Below are positions 52,135-61,304 of a stretch of DNA of 64,000 nucleotides, piece by piece. The notes beneath the pieces are model-generated. The model ran no database searches. It had not been told where the DNA came from and saw only the letters and a program-made list of their open reading frames with translations. Position numbers and translations under genes: made by a program. Source of the DNA: Propionibacterium sp. (GTDB lineage Bacteria > Actinomycetota > Actinomycetes > Propionibacteriales > Propionibacteriaceae); contig JALHFX010000014.1 of the NCBI GenBank assembly GCA_022837595.1, forward strand, positions 13,406-77,405, in the 5' to 3' direction. The stretch's first letter is position 1, and every line of letters starts with the position of its first letter.

Positions 52135-52191
52135 GACTTAGCACGGCTAAGTCGGGGGAGCGTGCAACGCTGCGCGCACATCATCTGTGCG
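52135..52191 (+). other. oriT2 (putative): oriT-like region 2
   Basis: GACTTAGC-acg-GCTAAGTC at 52135-52153 is the same dyad as at 7868, differing only in the loop. It is followed by AGCGT-gca-ACGCT at 52159-52171 and CGCACA-tcatc-TGTGCG at 52175-52191. The first hairpin and its flank are conserved between the two modules, while later hairpins keep structure but not sequence. Its position upstream of mobC and relaxase matches oriT1. Confidence 0.6.
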
Positions 52192-52260
52192 AGCCCTTAC
52201 CGGCCGGGTGGCTGGGTCGGGGCGCTGCGCTGGGCCTTTCAAACAGAGCGGAGGAAAGTC

Positions 52261-52662
52261 ATGGGTGAATCGGATGGGACGCGGCGGGTGTGGCGCCGGC
52301 GGGCGCCAAACGAGCCGGGCGGGCGGCAGTTCCGCCACGAGGTGAAGGTGACTGCCGATGAGGAAGCAAGACTGGTCGTCTTGGCCCAGCAGCAGCGGGT
52401 GACGATTCCGCGGTTGTTGGTGAGTTCGGCGCTGAGCCGTGATACGGCGCAGATCACGGTGGAGCAGCAGCGGGAGTTGTTGACGGAGTTGTTCGCGATC
52501 CACCGCCTGTTGGCGAATATCGCGAACAACGTGAACCAGGTCGCCAAGGCAGCGAACTCGACGGGTGTGGTGCCGCCGCAGACTCCGCACGTGTATCGGG
52601 CGGCGTTCCAGGCGATCGGTCGGGTGAACGACACGATCGATCAGTTGTCGTTGGGCAAGTAG
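52261..52662 (+). CDS. mobC2 (putative): MobC-like relaxosome accessory protein, copy 2
   Basis: The 133-residue homologue of the protein at 7985 contains RQFRHEVKVTADEEARLVVL and the MobC block LANIANNVNQVAKAANSTG. The ATG at 52261 has GGAGGAAAG upstream, which fixes the start and supports the short start chosen for copy 1. The relaxase ATG follows the TAG stop directly. Confidence 0.85.
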   Translation: MGESDGTRRVWRRRAPNEPGGRQFRHEVKVTADEEARLVVLAQQQRVTIPRLLVSSALSRDTAQITVEQQRELLTELFAIHRLLANIANNVNQVAKAANSTGVVPPQTPHVYRAAFQAIGRVNDTIDQLSLGK

Positions 52663-54384
52663 ATGATCCCGAAGGTTCGGCGCGGCCACGATCTGCCCCG
52701 GTTGATGGCCTATTTGTGTGGGCCCGGGGAGGCGAATGAGCACACGAATCCACATCTGGTGGCGGGCAGTTCGTGGCAGATGTCCTGGTTTGCGGAACAA
52801 GAGCTGACGGCCCGCGATGGCAGGGCGATCGGTCGGGACCTGCAAGCACCGACGGTCGCGCACAATGCGAGGGTGAAGGATGGGCATGTGTGGCATTGCC
52901 CGTTGTCGATCGAAGCAGCAGAGGGCCAGTTGTCGGATGAGCAGTGGGGTCAGATGGCACACAAGTTCATGACCCGAATGGGCTTCATCTCCGATGATCC
53001 AGACGAGCGATCGCTGCGGTGGGTAGCGGTGCGCCACGGGTTGTCGAAGAACGGCAACGACCACATCCATCTGGCGGTGAATCTGGTGTTCGAGGACGGA
53101 TCGGTGGCGAACTTGTGGCCGCGTAATGCCGTCGGGAAACCGGTCGGTGACTACAAGCGGGCACAGAACATCTGCCGTGGTCTGGAGGTCGAGTACGGGC
53201 TACGAAGGGTTGGTGTGGGTGGGCGTTCGACTCGCGGGTATGAGCCTGGGGAGATTGAGGCGGAGGCCCGCCGTCGCGCCCAAGCCCTGCACCAACGACA
53301 ACACAGGGCCGGCCAAGCATCGCAGCGTTGGGACGAGTTGACGACGGCGCGGCGGGCCCAGCTGGTGGCGGATCAGCGTCCGGGTGAGGCGGTGCGGTTT
53401 GCGTTGGCGCGGCGGGTGCGGGGGTGCGCGGTGGCGTCTGTGGATGAGGCTGAGTTCGTGCGCCGGCTCCGCGGCCAGGGGGTGTTGGTGCGGCCACGGT
53501 TCGCTCGCGGTACTCAGGACGTGATCGAGGGCTACCGGGTCGCCGCGCGCCCACAGTTTGGGGAGCGTCCGATCTGGTTCGGTGGCGGCACCCTGGGTAG
53601 GGATTTGAGTCTGCCACGGTTGCGGGAGGAGTGGCCCGATACCCCACAAACCGCGACCGCAGCGGCAGCGGAGTGGCGGGCCGCGTGGCGCGGGGTCCGC
53701 GTCGCCAATCCCGGCCGTGAAAACCCCGGGCAACCGACGCCGCCGGCGGCCCGTGAGCAGGTCGGGCAGGACATTGAGTTGATGGCGCAGCGGCTGCGGA
53801 TCGCCCGGGACGCGACGCCCGTGTTGTGGTCGCGCACCGCGCATCAGGTGGCGGGCGCGTTGGCGTCCTGGTCGCAAGCCACCGAACCAACCCCGGGACC
53901 ATTAGCAGCCGCAGCGGACGCGATCGCTAGCTCTGCGTCGTATCAGCGGTTGGCGGTGCGTCCGGATCCGGGTGGCACGTTGACGCTGGGTAACTGTGCG
54001 ATGGTGTTCGCGTTGATCGGTAAGACGGGTAAGGCGCGGGATCGGATCGTGCAGGCGATGCTGGTGCGTCAGCTGATCGCGCTCGGCGCGTCGATCGCGC
54101 GGATGCATGAGGCGATCGGTGATGTGCGACGCGCCGAGCACATCAATCGTGTGCTGACCGATCACTTGACTCCGCTGGCGGATCGGCTTGACCCGTCCAC
54201 GAAGCCCGACCGTGAGCCGCAACCACAGCGATCCGGGCCGGTCGCCGGGTTGCCGGCCGCGGTCCTCGCTGCCAGGCCGCCGGCCGGGTCGGTGATCCCG
54301 CCGAAGCTCCCAGCGAGGCAGTCGGCACCGCGGCCATGGGTGCCGCCGGTGGTGCGGCAACCCGAATCCGAACAATCACGCTGA
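52663..54384 (+). CDS. Relaxase/mobilisation nuclease (VirD2/MobA-like), copy 2
   Basis: The 573-residue relaxase starts MIPKVRRGHDLPRLMAYLCG, with Y17 as candidate nucleophile, H125 in RHG and GNDHIHLAVN carrying H134 and H136. It is similar to copy 1 throughout the first 230 residues and diverges more in the C-terminal half. It keeps WPRNAVGKPVGDYKRA, where copy 1 is shorter. All catalytic residues are present. Two intact relaxases suggest two independently mobilisable units. Confidence 0.9.
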   Translation: MIPKVRRGHDLPRLMAYLCGPGEANEHTNPHLVAGSSWQMSWFAEQELTARDGRAIGRDLQAPTVAHNARVKDGHVWHCPLSIEAAEGQLSDEQWGQMAHKFMTRMGFISDDPDERSLRWVAVRHGLSKNGNDHIHLAVNLVFEDGSVANLWPRNAVGKPVGDYKRAQNICRGLEVEYGLRRVGVGGRSTRGYEPGEIEAEARRRAQALHQRQHRAGQASQRWDELTTARRAQLVADQRPGEAVRFALARRVRGCAVASVDEAEFVRRLRGQGVLVRPRFARGTQDVIEGYRVAARPQFGERPIWFGGGTLGRDLSLPRLREEWPDTPQTATAAAAEWRAAWRGVRVANPGRENPGQPTPPAAREQVGQDIELMAQRLRIARDATPVLWSRTAHQVAGALASWSQATEPTPGPLAAAADAIASSASYQRLAVRPDPGGTLTLGNCAMVFALIGKTGKARDRIVQAMLVRQLIALGASIARMHEAIGDVRRAEHINRVLTDHLTPLADRLDPSTKPDREPQPQRSGPVAGLPAAVLAARPPAGSVIPPKLPARQSAPRPWVPPVVRQPESEQSR

Positions 54385-54410
54385 CCCTTGAACCCTCAGA
54401 GAGGAAACCG

Positions 54411-56594
54411 ATGATGTCCGAGAATGATGGCGTGGACGATGCTCTACGATCCGCGGCTCAAACCCTCGCGGCGCTGCTGACACGCAACGCCCAGCAAATC
54501 GCGATGCAACGCGAACACCGGGCCAGGCAACGCCAAGCTGAGCTGGATCGCGTCAACAGTCGGCTCGCGGCTGAACGTGCGGTTGATGGGGTACGGGGAC
54601 CACAGTTCATGATTCAGGGTGCGGATCCGGACGCGCCGCGTGTGCAGATCACCAAGCAAGAGGCGCTGGATCGGGTCTGGTGGACTGAGGAAGACCGCCA
54701 CCAGTTTGCTGGTCGCGTCATCAGGGGCAGTCAAGCCGATATCGGGTCGTGGATCGGCCAGGACACCGAGGTGGATGCGGCGATCGCGGAACGCTACCCC
54801 CAGGTGATGAGCGAGGCGCAGCTTGCCACGGTTCGTAACGACCAGCTCGCGTCCGACCCGAACGCTTACACGATCACCCTCGGCGGCCAGGACCTCGCGA
54901 TCACCCGAAAGACCGCTCTCGACCTGCTCGGCCAACCAGAGCCGTTCGATGATCGCGCTCTGGTATCGATCAGAGAGTGGATAGGGCGCGACCGCGAGAT
55001 CGACCGTGCGATCGCCGCCCGCCATCCCGAGCTCATGACTCCCTTGCAAGCTCAGATCCGCGCAGACAGCGAACAGCGTCTCGCCGAGGCGCTGGATCTC
55101 ATCCAGACGGCAGCCGAGAGCAGCGAGGGGAGGGAACCGGGGCTTGAGGCGGTGCGGGAGCTGGCGGGTGTCGATCCGCACATCGACCGCGCGATCTTCG
55201 ACCACTTCCCGCAGCTGCTGCCCCCACAATCTCGACGTCAGCAGCTCGCGCGTCAGCTGTATCCGGTCGAACCGTCGCTGACGGCGATCCATCACACCCG
55301 CGATGGACTGTGTGAGCGGAGCTTCACGAAACAGCAGGTTCTTGACCGGATCGATGACAGTGCCGCGATACTCGCTCCCGGCGGCTACTTTGACCAGCAG
55401 CAGCATGCCCACGGGATGGTCGCGGAAACCGAACGCGTCATGTTCACCAGCCAGCGCGCCACCGAGTTCCGTCAGTGGATCGGGCAGGACCCCGACATCG
55501 ACCAGCACCTCCATGACGCGTTCCCCGGCCTGCTGAATGACCGTCAGATCGCCCGAGTGCAAGTCTTAGACGGTAAACCACACTACCCAGAACAGCCGAT
55601 CCTTCAGCTGGCCGGCCGCGACGCCGAAACGCCGATCCGGCTCACCGAGCCAGACGCGATCGGTATCATCGAACGCCGCGCCACCACCGTGGCCTATCTC
55701 GAACCCGGGCCGGCCCGTGAGCAGCTCACCAACGAGATCCGCGACATGATCGGCCAAACCACCGCCGTGGACCACGCCATCGACCGACACTTCCCAGAAC
55801 TGCTCGACCCCACAGCGCGAGTCAATATGACACTCGCCGGACCGCCGGACCGCGGGCCGGCGACCGCCGAGCCGGTGGATACCGAGACGCTCACCGCGAT
55901 GCGGCGCGCTGAAGCCCGCGCTCTCTACCCAACGCCGGCCGCAGACACGGATCGGCAACACGTCCAGGCGCTTCTCGACGAGCTCGCCGCGGCTGCGACC
56001 AGCAACCGCACCGATAGGCCACGAGATGACGGGCCGGAACGGGAGTTGCAGTCCGGGCTGCGCGGCTTTGTCGGCCGCGAGTTGGAAACCGACCAGCTGA
56101 TCCACCAGCACTACCCGGACCTGCTGGACCAGGCACAGTTGTCGCGGATGCGGGCCGCTGATGCCCTCCTCCACGCCGACACCGAATACCGAGAACGCGA
56201 CCGCCACGACACCCGCGCACACCACGACGACAGCAACGCGGCATCCCAGCGCAGAACCGCCGACGGCATCCGGGCCGAAGCCCGCAGCGAACCGACAGCT
56301 GTCAGCCCGAGCGAGACCGATCGGCTCGACGGCCTATCTGCGGCCACCGATACCAGAGCCGGCGAGTATCAGGCCGCCGCCGATCAGGGCTGGGACACCG
56401 CCGAACAACGCGAAACCCGCGGTCGCGCGTTCGACGCCTGCGGTAACACCGAAGCCGCTGAAGCCCGCAAACTCGCCGACACCGCCCAAGCCACACCACC
56501 CTGGAAAGCCGTCCTCAAACGATTCAAACCTCACAGACGCCCACGCCGAGCGTTATCCGGACGCAGTCGACAACGCGAGGGACTAAGAAGATGA
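54411..56594 (+). CDS. Mobilisation-module accessory protein, long form with six internal repeats
   Basis: The 727-residue protein starts MMSENDGVDDALRSAAQ after GAGAGGAAACC. An in-frame extension upstream lies inside the relaxase gene. Ends match the short protein at 10083. Between them, a motif of the form W-I-G-x-D-x-x-I-D-x-A-I-x-x-x-F/Y-P-x-L/M-L/M recurs six times, starting at residues 114, 190, 251, 356, 446 and 553. Each copy seems to close a unit of about 60-105 residues whose front often contains an ALDxL-like helix. No catalytic motif is visible. I know no family with this repeat. Arrayed binding modules, for DNA or protein, are plausible. Confidence 0.75.
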   Translation: MMSENDGVDDALRSAAQTLAALLTRNAQQIAMQREHRARQRQAELDRVNSRLAAERAVDGVRGPQFMIQGADPDAPRVQITKQEALDRVWWTEEDRHQFAGRVIRGSQADIGSWIGQDTEVDAAIAERYPQVMSEAQLATVRNDQLASDPNAYTITLGGQDLAITRKTALDLLGQPEPFDDRALVSIREWIGRDREIDRAIAARHPELMTPLQAQIRADSEQRLAEALDLIQTAAESSEGREPGLEAVRELAGVDPHIDRAIFDHFPQLLPPQSRRQQLARQLYPVEPSLTAIHHTRDGLCERSFTKQQVLDRIDDSAAILAPGGYFDQQQHAHGMVAETERVMFTSQRATEFRQWIGQDPDIDQHLHDAFPGLLNDRQIARVQVLDGKPHYPEQPILQLAGRDAETPIRLTEPDAIGIIERRATTVAYLEPGPAREQLTNEIRDMIGQTTAVDHAIDRHFPELLDPTARVNMTLAGPPDRGPATAEPVDTETLTAMRRAEARALYPTPAADTDRQHVQALLDELAAAATSNRTDRPRDDGPERELQSGLRGFVGRELETDQLIHQHYPDLLDQAQLSRMRAADALLHADTEYRERDRHDTRAHHDDSNAASQRRTADGIRAEARSEPTAVSPSETDRLDGLSAATDTRAGEYQAAADQGWDTAEQRETRGRAFDACGNTEAAEARKLADTAQATPPWKAVLKRFKPHRRPRRALSGRSRQREGLRR
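54750..56126 (+). repeat. Six protein-level repeats in the long accessory protein
   Basis: Repeat cores lie at 54750-54809, 54978-55037, 55161-55220, 55476-55535, 55746-55805 and 56067-56126. Example sequences are WIGQDTEVDAAIAERYPQVM, WIGRDREIDRAIAARHPELM and MIGQTTAVDHAIDRHFPELL. The nucleotide sequences have diverged, so the repetition is old and kept by selection on the protein. Confidence 0.85.
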
Positions 56595-56739
56595 CCCAGT
56601 GCCTATCCGCGGTGCGCGGGCCGAGACGGTTGGCACCCAGCGCAGCGGTCAATAATTCGAACGCGCGTGCTACGCGCGCCGCGTACGGGTTAGCTGTTGC
56701 CGCATGGCACAGTTGAAGCGACGGAACGGAGCGCCACCG

Positions 56740-57486
56740 ATGGTAACGAAGACCAGCATTGAGTGGACTGAGATGACTTGGAACCCTGTGACGGGGTGTG
56801 ATCGCGTCTCGCCTGGCTGCGACAATTGCTATGCACTCGCCATGGCCCGGCGGCTCAAAGCTATGGGCTCGAAGAACTACCAGACCGATGGCGACCCTCG
56901 GACGTCAGGGCCGGGCTTCGGCGTCGCGATCCATCGGCAGACACTCGACCAGCCACACCGGTGGAGCGGCCATCGGACCGTTTTCGTGAACTCGATGAGC
57001 GACCTGTTCCATGCCAAGGTGCCGATCGACTATGTGCGGGAGGTGTTTGCCGTCATCGCCGCGACACCGCAGCATACGTATCAGGTTCTCACCAAGCGAG
57101 CGCATCGTCTCGCTCGTGTGGCTAACGAGCTTGACTGGCCTCCGAATCTTTGGATGGGGGTCAGCGTTGAGAACAGCGACCACCTGGCCCGCGTCGATGA
57201 TCTACGCTCGGTACCGGCAGCGGTACGTTTCCTGTCCTGCGAACCTCTACTCGGCCCCCTGGACGATCTGAACCTGGGCGGTATGGGCTGGGTCATCACC
57301 GGCGGTGAATCAGGCCCGAAAGCACGTTACTGTGATCCGGACTGGGTACGCGGCATCCGGGATCGTTGTGTCGGCGCCAGCGTGCCTTTCTTCCACAAAC
57401 AATGGGGAGGTCGTTCACCGAAGGCAGCTGGCCGAGAGCTGGACGGAAAGATCTGGGATCAGATGCCGACTAGCTCGGCCGCGTGA
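56740..57486 (+). CDS. DUF5131 (phage Gp37/Gp68-type) three-Cys-motif protein
   Basis: The 248-residue protein starts MVTKTSIEWTEMTWNPVTGC and carries C20, C27 and C30 (CX6CX2C, the three-Cys motif). VFVNSMSDLFHAKVP, TYQVLTKRAHRLARV, NLWMGVSVEN and VITGGESGPKARYCDPDWVR are all diagnostic of DUF5131. The fold resembles radical-SAM-like barrels, but no activity is established to my knowledge. GGAG lies eight bases before ATG 56740. ATG 56704 has no site. It is convergent with tcmP, the 3' ends overlapping by 17 bp. Confidence 0.88.
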   Translation: MVTKTSIEWTEMTWNPVTGCDRVSPGCDNCYALAMARRLKAMGSKNYQTDGDPRTSGPGFGVAIHRQTLDQPHRWSGHRTVFVNSMSDLFHAKVPIDYVREVFAVIAATPQHTYQVLTKRAHRLARVANELDWPPNLWMGVSVENSDHLARVDDLRSVPAAVRFLSCEPLLGPLDDLNLGGMGWVITGGESGPKARYCDPDWVRGIRDRCVGASVPFFHKQWGGRSPKAAGRELDGKIWDQMPTSSAA

Positions 57487-58612
57487 TCACGTCCTGCCCA
57501 GCACGCGCCGCCGTCTGCAAGCCGATCAATCCATCCGCGCGCATCGCTTTCAGCTCGGCTCGTATCTCCGTCTCATTCAGCAGCCCAAATGCCCCGTCCA
57601 AGAGTCCAAAGGTATGATCGCGCACCGGCCCTATCCGGGGCGTCTTACTCAGCATCTGTAGCACATTTCCGTGTACCACCTGGCGAGCTTCGTCTTTGGA
57701 CATGCCAAGTACTGTTTCGTCCGGATCTAACAGGGATGGTTGGTTAGGGCTTGTCACTAGATCCTCTTGGACCAGCCAGTCCTGTTGCGCCCGGGCTGCA
57801 GCGTCGTTGAATGCCCATAGCCCAACTGGGTTAGCTGTAGCGAAGACCATATAGAAGACTGGCTGGTTGCGGGCTCTAGCCCGCACCGGCATAGCCACGG
57901 TGGCATAGCCGGTGCGCTGGTTCAACTGCCGCGCATATTCCGCGGAAATCATCGTGAAGCTGTTCTCATAGCTGTTGGGGTGCTCAACTTGGTCCTCATC
58001 AACAAGGTCTTTCCACCAGGTACCGCCGCACATATCAGTGAGAACGCTAGCCCTGAGCTCGTACCCTGCGGCGTGTTGGCCGCTGACGCGGCGCACCAAG
58101 AAGCCGCTGAAGTTGATCAACAACTCGGTCCTTGGGTAGCGCCGGCGCCCATTTCGATTCAAAAAGCTCACTAGTTGGTCCATGGACAGGGTCCCACCGC
58201 ATGGATCGAGGAACATGAACACATGTCGCCCTGCTGCGTCGGAAACTAACCGATCCCACGCCTGCTCGATGCGGGTTCCCAAGACCTCCAGCTGGCCGCT
58301 TAACGGCTCCCGGTATTCTTCGGCGACCTCGTGTAGACGACCGAAGCTTTCCGGGTCTGGTTCCACCATCACCACTCGAACACGGCCCGGGAGCGATCTT
58401 ACGGCTGCTTGTAGCAGCAACTCTGCAGAGGCTGGGGTGCCGTCGTCGTAGCGTCCGTTTCCCGCGTAACCGTCCACAAGCGTCAACGGATCATCAGTCC
58501 CGTGCGCTAGCTTCTGAACGAACTGAATGATGTATCGACGCAGCAACTGGTGCTTCAAATACGACTGCAGCGGCTCAGCATTCAGCAAGCCACCTGTAGT
58601 TCCAGTAGCCAT
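57470..58612 (-). CDS. tcmP: Three-Cys-motif partner protein TcmP
   Basis: The 380-residue protein matches the TcmP family that accompanies three-Cys-motif proteins. It has LVDGYAGNGRYDDGTPASAE (a nucleotide- or AdoMet-binding-like first loop), VRVVMVEPDPESFGRL and FMFLDPCGGTLSMDQLVSFL. Its C-terminus is winged-helix-like (NETEIRAELKAMRADGLIGL). The D-x-x-x-G-x-G and DPxG patterns suggest a Rossmann methyltransferase-like fold, which is inference. GGAGGGG precedes the ATG at 58612. The convergent arrangement with an overlap keeps the pair together. Confidence 0.85.
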   Translation of the reverse strand: MATGTTGGLLNAEPLQSYLKHQLLRRYIIQFVQKLAHGTDDPLTLVDGYAGNGRYDDGTPASAELLLQAAVRSLPGRVRVVMVEPDPESFGRLHEVAEEYREPLSGQLEVLGTRIEQAWDRLVSDAAGRHVFMFLDPCGGTLSMDQLVSFLNRNGRRRYPRTELLINFSGFLVRRVSGQHAAGYELRASVLTDMCGGTWWKDLVDEDQVEHPNSYENSFTMISAEYARQLNQRTGYATVAMPVRARARNQPVFYMVFATANPVGLWAFNDAAARAQQDWLVQEDLVTSPNQPSLLDPDETVLGMSKDEARQVVHGNVLQMLSKTPRIGPVRDHTFGLLDGAFGLLNETEIRAELKAMRADGLIGLQTAARAGQDVITRPS

Positions 58613-58749
58613 CTGCTTCCCCTCCGGCTTCCCAGACACGCCCGCCGCTGCTCATCCGTCTTAAGCGCATCGTGTCGGCATCGCACGGGCGCTTCTGTGT
58701 ACTTACTGATGGTAACTAATCGCTCATCGACAAGGGGCGACTGTTGGGC

Positions 58750-59406
58750 TCAGCCGCTGTCATCCTTCCGGTTTCCCCCTCCAGATCGGGCACGCGGCGC
58801 GCCATCATCCCTTGACGAGGATGGCTCTGTTGCCGGTTCCTGGTGACCAGCCCGCTCGATGGCCCGGTACACCGTGGAACGGCCGACCGAAAACAGCTCG
58901 GCGAGTTCACCCACGGTGTGCTCGCCTGTGCCGTACAGCGACACCAGGTGATTCTCCTGCACCGTCGACAGTTTCGGTTTCCTGCCCTTGAGTCGGCCTT
59001 TGGCTTTGGCGATGGCCATGCCCTCTTTGGTTCTCATCTTGATGAGGTCGGCTTCGAACTCTGCCACCATCGCCAAGACATTGAAGAGCAGCTTTCCCGT
59101 GGGGTCGGTCGGGTCGTACAGCGACCCACCAATGCTCAGGACCACCTGTTTTCTTGACAGCTCGTCGGTGATGTCGTGGGCATCCCTGATTGATCTCGCC
59201 AGTCTGTCGAGTTTGCTGACCACCAGTTCGTCGCCTTCTCGCACTGCCGCTAGCGCGCGGTCTAGGCCAGGTCTTGTCCGGTTGGTGCCGGTCAGGCCTT
59301 GGTCGACGTAAAGGTTCTGCTCGTCTACTCCAAGGGAGACCAGGATGTTCCTTTGCGCGGTCAGATCCTGTTGTGCTGTCGAGACCCGTGCATAGCCGAT
59401 CTTCAT
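58750..59406 (-). CDS. Serine recombinase, Tn3-type resolvase
   Basis: The intact 218-residue resolvase starts MKIGYARVSTAQQDLTAQRN with the nucleophilic serine in RVS. It keeps SKLDRLARSIRDAHDITDEL and FEADLIKMRTKEGMAIAKAK, with the HTH HTVGELAELFSVGRSTVYRA at the end. A polar tail follows. It is a close relative of the dead gene at 19423-20193 and only a distant relative of the resolvase at 21656-22306. Confidence 0.93.
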   Translation of the reverse strand: MKIGYARVSTAQQDLTAQRNILVSLGVDEQNLYVDQGLTGTNRTRPGLDRALAAVREGDELVVSKLDRLARSIRDAHDITDELSRKQVVLSIGGSLYDPTDPTGKLLFNVLAMVAEFEADLIKMRTKEGMAIAKAKGRLKGRKPKLSTVQENHLVSLYGTGEHTVGELAELFSVGRSTVYRAIERAGHQEPATEPSSSRDDGAPRARSGGGNRKDDSG

Positions 59407-59872
59407 GACTCAAATTGTGCCGCTTGACGCCCCGCGACCGGACATCTCATCGGACGGGCTTTACGGGACGATCAGCCACACCTATCCCGACGCGAGGATC
59501 ACCCGTGCCCATTGTCCCGCGAAGGGATCGGCTATCGGACGTCGCCTGCAATGGCTAGATCCGACGTGGCAGCAGGCGAAACGGGAGCAGCCTGCCGCGC
59601 CAGAGCTGGAGGCGGGGGTGGTTTCGAACCCAATGAGACGCTCCCGAAAACCGCTGACCGCGAGAGGAGTGGGCGCTATCTGACCCGCGCGGGCCGCCGG
59701 CGAGCTCGTCTTGTCGATTGCGAACCGTTCCCATGTGCATCGGGTGACGGTCGGGGAGTACGTGGGGCCCACGGGATGAAGAGACGAACAACGGGCTTCC
59801 GAGTCCGGCTCATCTTACCCGGCGTGCATGTCGGATGGATGGATCGATCGCGTTCGACGCTAGCGTAGGGGT
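59407..59872. other. Intergenic region with a weak tRNA-end-like sequence
   Basis: 466 bp with no supported gene. GGTTTCGAACC at about 59620-59630 looks like part of a T-arm, but its flanks do not pair as a tRNA stem and no matching acceptor is found. Confidence 0.35.
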
Positions 59873-61279
59873 GTGAGTGCGCCTGATATTGACCAGAGCG
59901 TCATGAACAGGTTTGCGCCTCTGGTTGGCGACGCGCACCTCACGATCGTGCTTGGTGCTGGTGCTTCTGCCCCTTCAGGGTTGCCGAACTGGGATCAGTT
60001 CGCTCAGCAGGTTGCGCTATTGAGTGGCTTGGTCGATAGTCATGAGGCTGCGGAGGTTCTCCTTGGCAAGCAGGACCAAACTATCGTGCTTGAGGCAGCG
60101 CGGGCTCAGTCGGGCTCGAATTGGACTGCGCATTTAGATAGGGCGCTGTATGGCGATCTCGCGGCGGAACCGAGTCCGTCGCCGCTTCATTTCGCGGCAG
60201 CAGGACACTATTTGGCTTCACCATGCACAACAACACTGAGCACTTTAAACTTTGACACTCTGCTTGAGACAGCACTCTTAAGCGAAGGCGAGCAGCAGGT
60301 ATTCATCGGCCTAGATGGCAGCGCGCACTCTCGGGCTCCAACGGTTCACCATCTGCATGGCGCGATCTTTGATGGGGCCGCATACGATCCAGTCGTTGGT
60401 TTCCGCGATTATGCGGAACTGGTAGCCGATGAGACAGCGTGGCAACGCGAGTTCCTCAGCACGGCACTCACGCGCGGCCCTCTGCTCCTGGCGGGCACTT
60501 CGTACAGAGACCCCGATATTCGGCATTGGCTCCATCTCATCTTTCGCGACGAAAACCCCGCCCATCCGGCACTAGTGACTATTGCGAGAGAAGGGTTAGG
60601 ACTAGACCGTGACATGTTTGATGCGGTGGATAAGGCTCTCGCATCCGAGTGGGAATCGATCGGACTCACGGCACTTCGGATGCAAGATCTCGCCGACGTT
60701 GCGTTGGTGATCCGGGAACTTCAGCATGTTGGTCACGAGGATTACCTGCCGCCAACCGATCGCGCACGACATGTCTGGAACGCCCACTCGAAGTATTTCA
60801 CTATGCTGCAAGACCAATATGGCGAGGCCCTCGCCGTCGATGCCCTGACGATCTCCAAGGCTCTTGACACCAAGGCACACCGCGCAACCTTATGGCTTGC
60901 AGACGGGCGAGGGATGCTTGCTCGATGGGCAACCGACGGTAGTCGATATCGAGGTGTCCGTTATCTCAAGTTTGTGCCGACAGGCCACGACAGCTCGTGG
61001 ATCGCTGGCGAAGCCATTGGTTCTGAAGAGGTGAAACTCAAGGACATCGAACGGGACCGGCGAGTAATACCCAAGTGGCGTTCCGTGCTCGCCATCCCGA
61101 TCTTTGCTGGGGATGGCCAGTCGCCTGACTTCGCTACGGCTGTGCTCACCTTCGGACTGTCCCAGAGTGCAGCAACACTGTTGACGCGCCAGGACGAGTG
61201 GTCGACAGTGATCCAGGATCTCAGCGACGCTTGGGGTGTTCGGATCGGCAACGTCGCGTTCCCACATGGTGCCTGCTGA
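59873..61279 (+). CDS. SIR2-family protein with C-terminal GAF-like domain
   Basis: The 468-residue protein has an N-terminal SIR2-like NAD-binding domain. It shows LTIVLGAGASAPSGLPNWDQ (GAGAS at 28-32), STLNFDTLLE in place of the usual T-N-Y-D block, and HHLHGAIFD with the conserved histidine. The C-terminal third contains VIPKWRSVLAIPIFAGDG and TAVLTFGLSQSAATLLTRQD, the core of a GAF-type sensor. SIR2-domain proteins act in several phage-defence systems by degrading NAD+. Pairing SIR2 with a GAF-like sensor is inference from these motifs. The start is a GTG after TAGGGG. A small basic gene follows 25 bp downstream. Confidence 0.82.
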   Translation: MSAPDIDQSVMNRFAPLVGDAHLTIVLGAGASAPSGLPNWDQFAQQVALLSGLVDSHEAAEVLLGKQDQTIVLEAARAQSGSNWTAHLDRALYGDLAAEPSPSPLHFAAAGHYLASPCTTTLSTLNFDTLLETALLSEGEQQVFIGLDGSAHSRAPTVHHLHGAIFDGAAYDPVVGFRDYAELVADETAWQREFLSTALTRGPLLLAGTSYRDPDIRHWLHLIFRDENPAHPALVTIAREGLGLDRDMFDAVDKALASEWESIGLTALRMQDLADVALVIRELQHVGHEDYLPPTDRARHVWNAHSKYFTMLQDQYGEALAVDALTISKALDTKAHRATLWLADGRGMLARWATDGSRYRGVRYLKFVPTGHDSSWIAGEAIGSEEVKLKDIERDRRVIPKWRSVLAIPIFAGDGQSPDFATAVLTFGLSQSAATLLTRQDEWSTVIQDLSDAWGVRIGNVAFPHGAC

Positions 61280-61304
61280 CGTACACTAGGTGTAGGAGGT
61301 TCCT

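Noticed and set aside
59590..59650. tRNA remnant around GGTTTCGAACC
   Set aside because: The flanking bases do not form a T-stem and no matching acceptor strand is found.
59405..59683. 92-codon plus-strand frame divergent from the resolvase
   Set aside because: Its start overlaps the resolvase start codon, it has no ribosome-binding site and it matches no family.
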